This document shows, one piece after another, positions 22,560 to 33,042 of a stretch of 64,000 bases of DNA. The stretch spans positions 868,001 through 932,000 of the forward strand of contig JAZGUH010000001.1 in NCBI GenBank assembly GCA_037893225.1, read 5' to 3'. The position numbers were made by a program, and so were the translations under genes. Below the pieces are notes generated by a model. The model saw only the letters and a program-made list of their open reading frames with translations. It made no database searches and had not been told where the DNA came from. Source of the DNA: Hippasteria phrygiana (taxonomy: Eukaryota > Echinodermata > Asteroidea > Valvatida > Goniasteridae). How positions within the stretch are numbered: position 1 is the first letter of the stretch; every line of letters begins with the position of its first letter.

Positions 22560-22800
22560 CGCATGTAAGGGTCGGTCCGATTAAAAAAATGTATACATTG
22601 AATTTTTCTCTACCTAATTCAACAATTTCGTGATCGTGGCTCACTCAAGTATTAAGAAATAACAGGCATCTGAAAATTGTGACCAAATTCAATATAACAC
22701 AAAGGAATTCTGGGAAGGACAGAAACCATGGCTTTCATGTGGCATGCTGTCTATAAAGAGTTGATCTCTAGTCTTTTTTTCAAGTCGTTAGACAAGTCGT
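22560..22800 (+). repeat. D module of the mobile family
   Basis: A block of about 240 bp contains GTGATCGTGGCTCACTCAAG, AATATAACACAAAGG and GGAATTCTGGGAAGG, then CCATGGC and CTCTAGTC. It recurs near 18010 (diverged), 39060, 43215, 45130, 47030, 51230, 55990, 61260, 61650, 62050 and 62450, always between monomers and the 3' part. It separates two satellite blocks inside longer copies. Confidence 0.75.
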
Positions 22801-23123
22801 AGGCAGACACTTACACCAACTGCTCAGAATGTGCGCCGAACTTTTACGTCATGATGACGTCATCACATGTCACGTGACGTCATCTTAAAGGGGCATTTTT
22901 GGAAACCATATATCTACAAAAGTACAAGTCAGATTAAGTTTAAACGTGGTATTTAGTTATGCCAGCATGTGTTAGATTAAAATTTATGTGACGTCATGAT
23001 GACGTCATCGGCTAATTTTCTATAATTTTTTTCATTTTTGAAAGTTTATTTAAATCACATAATTTTACACAAAAAAACAAAACAGCCCTGTGTTTGTCCA
23101 CAAACACTGCACCATACATCTAG

Positions 23124-23323
23124 TTTGTATTGATTTTTTAATGTTTTTTTTTTACTTGCCGATACAAATTTTAGGGTCGCAGCCGTAAAATTAGGGTAGA
23201 TCGGGTAACCGGAAGCAAAACTATTTTTGCGGGGGCCTTTTAGCGGCTGGACGGTGCACACAAGGACATTACAAACCTTGCTCTATGATTAGACAGTGTT
23301 TGTTTGTTTGTTGTTGTTGTTTG
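23124..23323. other. spacer between two elements
   Basis: Ordinary DNA with TTTG repeats just before the next element. It shows that the copies at 16911 and 23324 are separate insertions. Confidence 0.5.
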
Positions 23324-23372
23324 TTGGCTGTTTTGGACACTTTTCCAAAACAGCCCTTGTTTTCGTTAAGAT

Positions 23373-23404
<32 letters not shown>

Positions 23405-24537
23405 TTTGTGCTTCCTTTTCAGACTTTTTTGCCCATAGCATTTGTACACGTTTTCTTTCTTACTGGCACTTTGGCTACTTTGGTGCACCCGATTGCCTTT
23501 AAACTTGGCAGACACTTAGACCAACTGCTCAGAATGTGTCCCGAACTTTTTGGTCATGATGACGTCATCACGTGATTTTTTATGAATTTTTGAATTTTGA
23601 AAATCGTAACATTCTTTTCAATATATCTAGCGAACAAAACAAGATATTTTCAAAATTCTTTTTGTTATAGCTTTGGTATGTCTCAAAGATATGCCCTAAA
23701 AGGGAGAAAATGTGTGACGTCATGATGACATCATCAAAAATGTGCTTTTTTAAAACACATATAAGGATAGGTCCGATCGTCATGAAAATTGGTGGGTAGG
23801 TAGATACTGGCACTAGAATGCAAAATCCAAAGTGACGTCATGATGACGTCATCACGTGATTTGTTATGAATTTTTGAAATTTTGAAAATCGTAACATTCT
23901 TTTAAATATATCTGGCAAACAAAACAAGATATTTTCAAAATTCTTTTTGTTATAGCTTTGGTAGGTCTCAAAGATATGCCCTAAAAAGGAAAAAAATGTG
24001 TGACGTCATGATGACATCATCAAAAATGTGCTTTTTTAAAACACATATAAGGATAGGTCCGATCGTCATGAAAATTGGTGGGTAGGTAGATACTGCCACC
24101 AGCATGCCAAATCTGAAATGACGTCATGATGACGTCATCACGTGATTTGTTATGAATTTGTGAAATTTTGAAATCGTAACATTCTTTTAAATATATCTGG
24201 CAAACAAAACAAGATATTTTCAAAATTCTTTTTGTTATAGCTTTGGTAGGTCTCAAAGATATGCCCTAAAAAGGAAAAAAATGTGTGACGTCATGATGAC
24301 ATCATCAAAAATGTGCTTTTTAAAAACACATATAAGGATAGGTCCGATCGTCATGAAAAGTAGTGGGTAGGTAGATACTGTCACTAGCATGCAAAATCTG
24401 AAATGATGTCATGATGACGTCATTGTCAATTTTTTTGATGATTTTTGAAATTTTAGAAATTTCATTTTAATCACAGTTTTACACAAAAAAACAAAACAGC
24501 CCTGTGTTTGTCCACAAACACTGTACCAGATGTCTAG
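23324..24537 (+). mobile_element. complete solitary 1.2-kb element
   Basis: This is the cleanest single copy (1214 bp). It has TTGGCTGTTTTGGACAC with TTTTCCAAAACAGCC, a poly-T tract, the head CCCATAGCATTTGTACACG to TTGGCAGACACTTAGACC, three to four 286-bp monomers, then CAAAACAGCCC, hairpin GTGTTTGT/ACAAACAC, twelve bases, and CTAG. The left flank ends GTTGTTTG and the right flank starts TTTGTTTTTG. No target duplication longer than T's is seen. Confidence 0.7.
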
Positions 24538-24559
24538 TTTGTTTTTGTTTTTTTAACGG

Positions 24560-24641
24560 TCCACTTCCGGGTACCCGAGAACCGAACCAGTGTGGCGTTC
24601 GGGTATCCGGATCCAAAATTACCCGTGAACGCACAGCCCTA
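24560..24641 (-). mobile_element. hAT-like end, GGGTACCC type, inverted
   Basis: GGGTACCCGAGAACCG and GGGTATCCGGATCC palindromes precede GCACAGCCCTA, the reverse of a TAGGGCTGTGC start. Confidence 0.4.
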
Positions 24642-25189
24642 TTTGCAACAACCCCTGTAGCGCATCTGCGCGTGCGCGTTGCTTTGTTGCTAGCCTTCGT
24701 AAGTGCAAGCAACCGCACTGAATGCCACCGTCTTTCCCCAGTGTACAAGGCACACGCAGTTAGGTGTAGTTACGTGTAGCGAACTGCGCCGCGTCTTGAG
24801 AAAAGATTAATACACGTGCCGCGCATCCATTGTACATTGTGCAATGTCATGTCGTCTTCACAAAAAATACGACACGATCGTTTGTTGACAGCTCGCATGT
24901 GATCGTCCATGGTATTATCATCTGTGTTTACTGTTACTAATCAACAATGCTGAAATAGAAACAAACGCTAGTCTTTCTGGAGTGCCATAAAGTAGCCAAC
25001 TGAAGGTAAATGTCGTAAAACTCCAAATACTCAACGAGCGAAGGGAAGCTTTGTCAAACCGGTCCCCCGTTCCTGCCGTTAAATCCCGGCGGGCCCGATC
25101 CCGGCGGTGGCCCCGATCTCATGATGCCGTGGTGACTTCCGTCATGTATTTGCTATTCCTCGATCCGTTCTTCCGGTAATGAAAAAGTG
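24642..25189. other. non-coding spacer
   Basis: Blocks at 24700-24800 resemble 14955-15040. The rest is unrecognised. Confidence 0.35.
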
Positions 25190-25272
25190 ACGTCATCACG
25201 ATAATATCGAATATCGCGATATTTTTCTGCCGATATTTCGGTATCAAAATAAATGGATATCGAACAGCCTTA
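25190..25272 (-). mobile_element. hAT-like end, CGATAT type, inverted
   Basis: ATATCGAATATCGCGATAT and CGATATTTCGGTATC lead to ATATCGAACAGCCTTA, the inverse of the end at 14607. Minisatellite array 2 starts immediately after it. Confidence 0.45.
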
Positions 25273-25681
25273 GCCCCCCCGTCCCATTGGTCCCCCGTCC
25301 CATTGGTCCCCCGTCCCATTGGTCCCCCGTCCCATTGGTCCCCCGTCCCATTGGTCCCCCGTCCCATTGGTCCCCCGTCCCATTGGTCCCCCGTCCCATT
25401 GGTCCCCCGTCCCATTGGTCCCCCGTCCCATTGGTCCCCCGTCCCATTGGTCCCCCGTCCCATTGGTCCCCCGTCCCATTGGTCCCCCGTCCCATTGGTC
25501 CCCCGTCCCATTGGTCCCCCGTCCCATTGGTCCCCCGTCCCATTGGTCCCCCGTCCCATTGGTCCCCCGTCCCATTGGTCCCCCGTCCCATTGGTCCCCC
25601 GTCCCATTGGTCCCCCGTCCCATTGGTCCCCCGTCCCATTGGTCCCCCGTCTCATTGGTCCCCCGTCTCATTGGTCCCCCT
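25273..25681 (+). repeat. 16-bp minisatellite array 2
   Basis: CCCCCGTCCCATTGGT is repeated about 25 times, nearly all identical; only the last two units read GTCTCATTGGT as in array 1. This is the same family as 14141-14606. All six frames are open for hundreds of bases, so the predicted peptides are not genes. Confidence 0.95.
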
Positions 25682-25813
25682 TTTGTAGTTCCTTCTTCTC
25701 AATAGCCCATCTAGAAACTAATTAATTAATTAATTAATCACTAAATAATAATTAAATAATTGATTACCAAACTAGTGCATGAACTGCATGAACTGAAAGA
25801 GAAATCATACAAA

Positions 25814-26116
25814 GACGGGGGACCCATGAGACGGGGGACCCATGAGACGGGGGACCCATGAGACGGGGGACCCATGAGACGGGGGACCCATGAGACGGGG
25901 GACCCATGAGACGGGGGACCCATGAGACGGGGGACCCATGAGACGGGGGACCCATGAGACGGGGGACCCATGAGACGGGGGACCCATGAGACGGGGGACC
26001 CATGAGACGGGGGACCCATGAGACGGGGGACCCATGAGACGGGGGACCCATGAGACGGGGGACCCATGAGACGGGGGACCCATGAGACGGGGGACCCATG
26101 AGACGGGGGACCCATG
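25814..26116 (-). repeat. 16-bp minisatellite array 3, inverted
   Basis: GACGGGGGACCCATGA is repeated about 19 times without visible change. On the minus strand it reads TCATGGGTCCCCCGTC, one or two bases from the array 1 unit. It faces array 2 across about 130 bp that contain a TTAA microsatellite. Confidence 0.95.
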
Positions 26117-26405
26117 GACAGTATTATCCCCACCTTATCAGCTTTAGTTTGGTTTGTCATGGCCATAGCCATAACACACAACAAGCCATATTTTGTTCCT
26201 GCAGTACTGCAAATGGTAAGAAATGCTGATGCCCAATTGTAATTTCACTCTCTGAGTGACACAATGTTCATAATATGTTGGTACATGTACATGTACCTGG
26301 TAGCAAGTGTCAACCATTTTTACCCATGGCTGAATTTTGCCAATTCGAAAAACTTCATTGCCGCATCCCCAAATCTGGACATCCTGGCAAGACGTATGCA
26401 CCTGC

Positions 26406-26558
26406 TTAAAACCCTAACCCTGCCAGACGCAGCACAGTGCATCTGTGCTGACAGCTCCACTTTGCTGGACTCTCCACACAAGTCAATGTGACAAAGTATG
26501 CAATCTGATGCGTCTGGCAGGGTTCTAGCAAACATGCCCTGGAGGGTTAGGGTTTTAA
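26406..26558. repeat. imperfect foldback with telomere-like arms
   Basis: TTAAAACCCTAACCC followed by TGCCAGACGCA (26406-26431) is inverted as TGCGTCTGGCAGGGTT and GGGTTAGGGTTTTAA. The right arm has about 20 extra bases between the two blocks. Confidence 0.6.
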
Positions 26559-27182
26559 TCTGTGCAGGTGGGTCAGTGCACACATATTTCAAGGCATTTG
26601 CCCAAATTGTAGGCTTTTACAAGGTTTTCACACATTGATTGGCAGTGTCATTTTGCTTATTTTACACCTGATTTCACAGCAACCAAACTGACACCAGGGA
26701 AAACTGTTCTAGAATAAACATGTAAAGAAATCCCTTCTTTTCAACTGATATCATTCACAGACCTGTTGGGTCTCCAGATGTCAGGTGAAGCAAACACACT
26801 TTTTTGTATAGAAAAAGCCCTTATGTTGCACTAAACACATAATGCATTCTGCAGAGCCTCACCTACATGTAGCGTAGCATGATAAACAACTTATTGCAAG
26901 CTATGGCCCAGTCTGGTTTTGTTCAGTGAGGGCACACAACTTTGCATCAACTCCAAATGTTTAAGGTTTCAATACGATTGTTCCCAAGAGAGGCGGGAGA
27001 ATCAATTTTTTTTTCTTATTTCCATCACTATGGAGGTATCCTGAATCTGCCGCAATCCTCTAAAACAGGGGTATGGATTTTGATGGATTCAGGGTTTTAA
27101 GCAGGTACAATGTAACTGACAAAAGGGGTAAGAGTATATTTTATGAGTCCAAGCATAGACAGACTCGGGTTAATTATCATTC

Positions 27183-27393
27183 TTAACCCAATGAGCCCGG
27201 ATGACGTCTGTAGGCACGGCTATAACTGCATTCTCTGCATTCTCTGCATTTTCTGCATTGTTGGGTTATTGTCAGGCTGGTTATTGTGTACATTACGCTT
27301 GGCTGCATAAGCCCTTTGTGTCCGTTTTACTTGGCTGCACAAGCCGGTCTGGCATCCCGGCGCCCCATTATAACACCCGGACTCAATGGGTTA
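27183..27393 (-). repeat. TTAACCC-type foldback element, copy 6
   Basis: Ends TTAACCCAATGAGCCCGG and CCGGACTCAATGGGTTA are inverted repeats. The interior has CTTGGCTGCACAAGCC and GGCGCCCCATTATAA, matching 501-724 in reverse. Three CATTCTCTG-type short repeats lie near 27230-27255. Confidence 0.65.
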
Positions 27394-28604
27394 CCTTCCC
27401 TATTGCAAAGTTGCAATATGGGAAGAAAGAATCTTGCATTGTACAAATGTATAAATTCATCCTGATTTTCTTTGTTACATGTATTTGCTGGGATGGCCAC
27501 ATGTACATGTACATGTATGTCCATTGTCCAACCACCAGTTCTTAAAACCTGAACAGTCCTGAATCCTCCAATTTCAATACGATTTTTCACACCACCTAGG
27601 GAGTTAGGGTTGCCAGCGGGCATTAGTGGACAAGAACCTAATGGATATTTTGCAAACAAGCCAGGGTATGGCTTAAAGGAAATCTATCAGACTACTGAAC
27701 AAGAATCCAGACTAAACAATGTATAAAATTTGCACTTGTTTTTGGATGGAGGGACCATGAAGAAAGAATGAACTTCCTCAGGTGATCAGTCTTGCCTGTT
27801 ATCCATCACTTCACTTTCAGCAAGCCTGGCTGCCAAAAGATAATTGACAAGTGATTAAGGTAACTTCACCCAGACTAGGCAGGGCAATCCACTCACTGAA
27901 ATTGACAGGCACTTTGTAGGGAAACAAGGGGGGGGGGGGGGGGAGAGAGTGGGGGAGGGACAGTGGATGAAAGAAGGGAAATATCTGTCATCTTCTGTCT
28001 GGAGCAATTACAGGAATAACAAACACAATGCTGTTGTGTGGGGGTTTATATGTCCCTGCTGAAATTACATGTAACCGAAAGGTTGCAAAAGTAAGGCTTC
28101 CTTTCTTGATGGTTGGGGACAGGGATTGATAGAATTGTCTTCTTGTTTTCCACACTCCCCCCAAGGGCGTGCCCTGAAGGAGGAGGCTATCTGGCAGCCT
28201 GTCTCTGATATGGGACTGCTGGAATTAGGATATTGCAGACAGTATATTTCCATGCCTACAGGTGTGTTGCTTCTGAGTCACCTTTCTCTCCCATTATTTT
28301 GTAGAACTTGACTAATGTGTACCAGGCTACCAGCCTTTAAAATGGGTTTTGGGATCACCCATTCCCGTTTCCCTCATTTAGGTTTTTGAAGTAAATGAGG
28401 TTGAGCCTGAAGTTTTGCAGTATACATGTTGCCTAGGGCCTATTGGTTCTCAGGTTACTTTGTGCCCCTCCCCCACTCCCTGCCTCTCAGTGAATAGTCT
28501 TATCCATCATGCCCTGCTCCTTGACGTATTGACCAATCAAAGCTGCATGTATCACACATAGACACATGCATGTCAAACTTTTGTGAGACCATGGTCACTT
28601 GCGA

Positions 28605-28972
28605 GATAAATTTGATAACATCTGGTACTACACTGACTTGCTCAAAAATGCTTGGCACATTTTAACTTTGAATTCTCCAGACCAAAGACATTGTTGCTAT
28701 ACACGTATATTGTATCACATGGTTCGGGGCAAGCTCATGCATAGTTACGTAATAGACACTCAGCAGTCAGCACCAATACATTGTTCACAATGGGTGAGAT
28801 TGCCACAATTAAACAGCCACCAGACCATTCCAGAGCTGGGGTTTGCTAGCATAAGGCTTGCCCCGAATCATGTGATACAGTACTAACAGTGTCTTTGGTC
28901 TGGAGAATTCAAAGTTAAAATGTGCAAAGCTTTCTGAGCAAGTCAGTGTACCAGATGTTATTCAAATTTAAT
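28605..28972. mobile_element. long foldback element, arms about 120 bp
   Basis: TAACATCTGGTAC, CACTGACTTGCTCA, CTTTGAATTCTCCAGACC and GGGGCAAGC on the left arm are matched in reverse order on the right arm (GCTTGCCCC, GGTCTGGAGAATTC, TGAGCAAGTCAGTG, CCAGATGTTA). The loop is about 110 bp. No protein is encoded. Confidence 0.75.
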
Positions 28973-31136
28973 TCGTAAATGGCTTATTGGTAAATGCACT
29001 ACTACATGTACTGTCTAGTAGTGCACCTCTTCTCCACTGCAAGTCCAACTACAATGTAGTTGAAGTAGGAGGTCCTTAGTATTCACTAAAAGTCTGCTTG
29101 GATATCACATAGTGTTCTTTTCGTCATTTCAAAGGTACATGTATGATAATGATATAGCTTTGCATGGTAATGATAAAAAACAAAATTGCTTACTTTAAAT
29201 CTGAAAGCTTATTCGGACATGAAGATGGTACATGTACCAGTACAATCCTCCTGAGAAATATTTCCATCTTGCTGCCATCTTCGAGAAAATTGTATCTGAA
29301 GACCTCAACAAATGCTGTGGCTTAAATTTCAATTTCAATAATCAAACTAAGCCCACATGAATTGCACAAAATCACTTTTAAAACAGAATGGTTTGTCACT
29401 GTTTTCTTGTGACTTGGCGATGGATTGAGTTCGATTTTTCACAGGCTTGTTTTATTTCGTGTGTATGTGTGAACACTGCCTGCAACTATGTTGTCAGATG
29501 ACTAATGCTACAGTGTCACACCTTTTAAAAATCGCTCTAAGCTGACTTTACCTTTACTAATAAAATACCTCATTCCTGAAAACGAAATAAGGATTTAGAG
29601 AATCACAGAAAATGCACGTTGGAACGTTTTATGAAGATTGTGAAAAAAAATGGTGATTTGCATTAAAAAAAGGCATCATGAGTGTGTTGCTGTTCTACAT
29701 GTGCATGTGTACATGTTTACTGGTAAATGTTTTACAACTTGAAAGTTTACGTTGAATGTTTGCACACCTTCATCACCCATACCCCTGGCTCCGTGTTAAG
29801 TTGCAGAGGCAGTTTTTTTTAATGGAAGTTGTAAAATGACAACATTGAAAACATTAGCACAGGTGTTCAGCGTATCAGTTTTCCTAACCTTGAAAGGTGG
29901 ACTTGGGTCCTTCAATGGTTACCTTGACAACTTTTGAACTCTACTGTTTTTTTTGGTTTTTGTTCAACCTGTCCTGGGAGAGAACTGCCTTTTGTTGTAA
30001 TATCTCCAGGGAATCTGGTTGTTTGTTTGTGCTTGAAAAATAAGTAATACTGTAACAATATGGCAGTTGAAGCTTGTGCAAAATCCATTAAAGTGAACCA
30101 TTGTGCTCCTAAAACCAACTAGGGTTGGCAACAGTAGTTTCTCTTCATTGGATTGTGTTGTTGTACAACTGTGCAAATACAATAGCTAAAGCATGTGAAC
30201 TCTCTCTCTCTAAGGAAAGGTGGGGTGGTAGACTGTTTTTGTGTATGTCTGATTAGGAAGCTGCATGAATGTGTATTAATGAACAACTGCAGGATTTGGG
30301 TTTTTTGGCCAGAGATGAGGGTTTAACCCTCCCCCTCTCGGTGCCAAAATGGAGCCAATTGCCCTATATATCAAAACCTATCGAGTGATAGGTTGTAACA
30401 CACAAGCTATGAGAGAGGATGGGGTTGGTTTTTTGATAGGTTGTGATACTTACATACACATGTACATGTAGAATAGTGGGAGGGTTAATTATATTTTAAG
30501 CTGTAACTTTGCATTAGATTTCAAGCCTGGGACACAACATCTTCAAATGTGACTTGGCAGCACAAAACTGTATTTGAAACACCCTATTCTATCAAATCCC
30601 AAAGTTTTTAAACTAAATCCAGTCTCGAAATAGTTTTTGGGGATGATTTATTTTTCACACTCGGGTTATAGTGTGCAGACTGCAGAGATCACAAACTTTG
30701 AGCTTCATTTTTTCCAAACAAGCGGTCAAGACTCAAAAAGGTTGTTGGGGGGGGGGGGGGGGGCTAGGAATGAGGTACCACAAAACACAATATATCAAAT
30801 TAAGGCTTATAACCTGTACTTGCAGGAAGTACCATAATCTTGATTTTAAAATTCCACCCATTTTGTGGGAACAGGTCACAAATGTTATAAGAAAATGTTT
30901 CTGAAGTTCATGCTGAGAAGAATTTCCAGCATCAAAACTTTGACCCTTTAGAATGTTTTTTGCCTTTTGTCTGTTCAGTTATGGTTCATCGCTTATGCAG
31001 GAATAGAGTTAAAGAGGGATCCAGTGAGGATCGATGAATTGTAAAATGATGCAATACTGGAATACTGAGTTTATTTGGCATTTGGCTAGGATAGCTTACA
31101 AAAATGTTCTGATCTACTTGACATAGAGAATTATGG

Positions 31137-31290
31137 TTTCACAGGGTGGGAGGAAAAAACCCAGAGAACACATCTGGAGTAACCCTCAGAATCAAGTAGG
31201 GACAATTAAAAGCCCAATCCAGATGTAGCCTTGAGCAGGATTTGAACTGGGGTCACAGTGATTGAAGCCTTCAATTTGAAGGCAAGGAAG
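31137..31290 (-). repeat. SINE-like segment with tRNA-type B box
   Basis: On the minus strand ACCCCAGTTCAAATCCTGC contains GTTCAAATC, which fits the pol III B-box consensus. It is followed downstream by CTCTGGGTTTTTTCCTCCC, a phrase found in many animal dispersed repeats. No clear A box or terminal tail was found, so this is tentative. Confidence 0.3.
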
Positions 31291-33042
31291 GGAAGGTAAT
31301 GTTAATGCCAACATGATTTCCCTGCTATGCTATTCTGATTAGTTGTGCTCAATAGCTGTTTGTGTACAAGCTTCTGTACTTTCCACCATGTAAATCTTCG
31401 AATCGGGATGTATGTACGTGCTTTCAGAAAATTTATGAAATCCATAATAATTTTACAAGGAAATCAAAGCTAATTTAATACATTGTACATATATGCACTC
31501 ATGCAGAACAGTGGTTAATAGTGTACTACATGTATCAATTTGAAATTCTCAATGGGAAAATGCTGTACAGTGATTTCACACCATCAGTCAATTCCTCACC
31601 GAGCCTTCGGTTTGCAACGTGAATGGATCAAGTGACCTGCATGTATACATGTGTACATAAAGCACCTGCTAAGTCTGTTTTACAATTGGATTATAAATTG
31701 AATTTTTTTTCATAAGGCTGTGAAAAAAAATTATTTGGAGGTCACTAGTTTCACATGCTTTGCTTCCATTGAAGTCTTTGGCCTGTTGACATAATTTTGA
31801 AATAATAAATCTGAAGAAGACCAAAGCCCTCTTTTTTGGTATTGTCCTGTTGTTGTGGAGATCACACAGGCCATGAAAGGAGATGGGACAATTGGCTTTT
31901 ATTTGGTTTTGGAAAGTACATGTACCACTTGCAACTCCTCAGTCTGGGAACTTTTTTAATTGTTCAATCCTAGGATTCACATAATGCAAAAATGACTGAG
32001 GTTTTGGAAAAACTGCAGTTGAGGACAGAAATAGAATTTAGCACACACTGAAACGAGCAGGTATTGAAGAATTTCTAAGATAAATATTTCTCAGTTTAGT
32101 TTATAACACAAACTGAAAAAGCAAGTAACTCGGGATGAACCTCTGTGCTCAGATATTGAAAACTGAAAGATGATTTTTATAAATATGTGATTTTTGAAAC
32201 TTAAGTGTCCTTTTAACCTGCAGGGGGCTCCAACATGTGGTAAAATTGGCAGGATTGTTTAGGGAGATGGAGGAATTGGGATAATGTTTTTTTACATGCA
32301 TGTATGTACTTATTTTAAATGAACAAAATCTAAAACATGTAAAAGTTAGTGTTTTTCCATCACTTCTTTGTTATCACTGAGTAGAGCAGGGATGGATCCC
32401 TAATTTTTGAAAGGAAGGTCAGGCACACTGTTTTTCTAATTTTTACCATCAAAGTAAAAAGAAAAACACGAATGGTCAGTTGCAAGTGCCAGGTGTGAGA
32501 TTCTTATGCTTAAAAAAGGGGAGGGGGTTGACCCCTATTCCCCTCCTCTGGATCTTCCCCTACTTAATGTTGAATAATAGTTGGTTCATAAGAAATGAAC
32601 AAATTCAAGAGAGTTTTAGTGTGTCAGGCATTCTTGAGTAGATGGGAGGATGTATATTCTCCTGGGAATAAACCCAAACTGAATTATTTTAACCCCCTCT
32701 CCCCAACAAGTCCCTAAAGACTGTTTTGGAATTCATACATCTGGAGCATTCAGGATGTGGTATTCTGTTATTGGATCCATGGAGACAATTTGGCAGAATT
32801 GTAGATAGTAGACCATGCGAAAGTAATTTCAAACCGAGTGGGAAGTAATAAATTTGACTGGTTCTGTCATAATGCTAGTTCTGTGAAACTACTGGTAAAG
32901 ATGAAAAAGTTGGCAATTGCTACGACCAGCTGTGGGAAGCTATTAAAGTAGGCATGTATTTCCCCATGGATGCATTTTTCCTGACGTGCATAAATCACAG
33001 TAAAATATAATGTGGATTCTTTTTCTGTGTCTTTGCCATCAG

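Larger units (their letters stand above)
16911..23123 (+). mobile_element. rolling-circle-like element, outer copy
   Basis: The 5' end is TTGGCTGTTTTGGAAAC, which folds with TTTCCAAAACAGCC, then a poly-T tract. A second element (16983-21344) sits in that tract. After it the host resumes at 21345 with a T run and CTTCCTTTTCAGAC, then 286-bp monomers, a D module (about 22560-22800), and the 3' end: CAAAACAGCCC, hairpin GTGTTTGT/ACAAACAC, and CATCTAG ending at 23123. The 5' TTTTGG-type and 3' CAAAAC-type motifs match each other. No Rep/helicase is encoded, so the copy is non-autonomous. The class is inferred from end structure. Confidence 0.6.
11990..33042 (+). other. intron 1 of the DIPK2-like gene (21 kb)
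   Basis: The donor GTGAGC at 11990 and the acceptor TTTGCCATCAG ending at 33042 delimit it. The split codon is AG|C (Ser), so phase is kept. The intron carries the minisatellites, MITEs and rolling-circle-like elements listed separately. The stretches 12293-13122, 26120-27182, 27394-28604, 28973-31136 and 31291-33042 contain nothing I can name beyond homopolymer G runs (27930, 30747) and TACATG microsatellites. Confidence 0.75.

Noticed and set aside
22790..22800. CTCTAGTC at the end of the D module as another element 3' end
   Set aside because: No GTGTTTGT-type hairpin or ACAGCC motif precedes it, unlike every other CTAG end.
16911..24537. LTR retrotransposon or LINE interpretation of the repeat blocks
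   Set aside because: No reverse transcriptase, no long terminal direct repeats, no primer-binding site, and the T tract is internal near the 5' end rather than a 3' tail.
25119..25725. Long GRGTNGTGDQWDGGPM / VPRPIGPPSHWSPV open frames in several frames
   Set aside because: They are by-products of a 16-bp minisatellite that is open in all frames; there is no codon bias, start context or flanking coding sequence.
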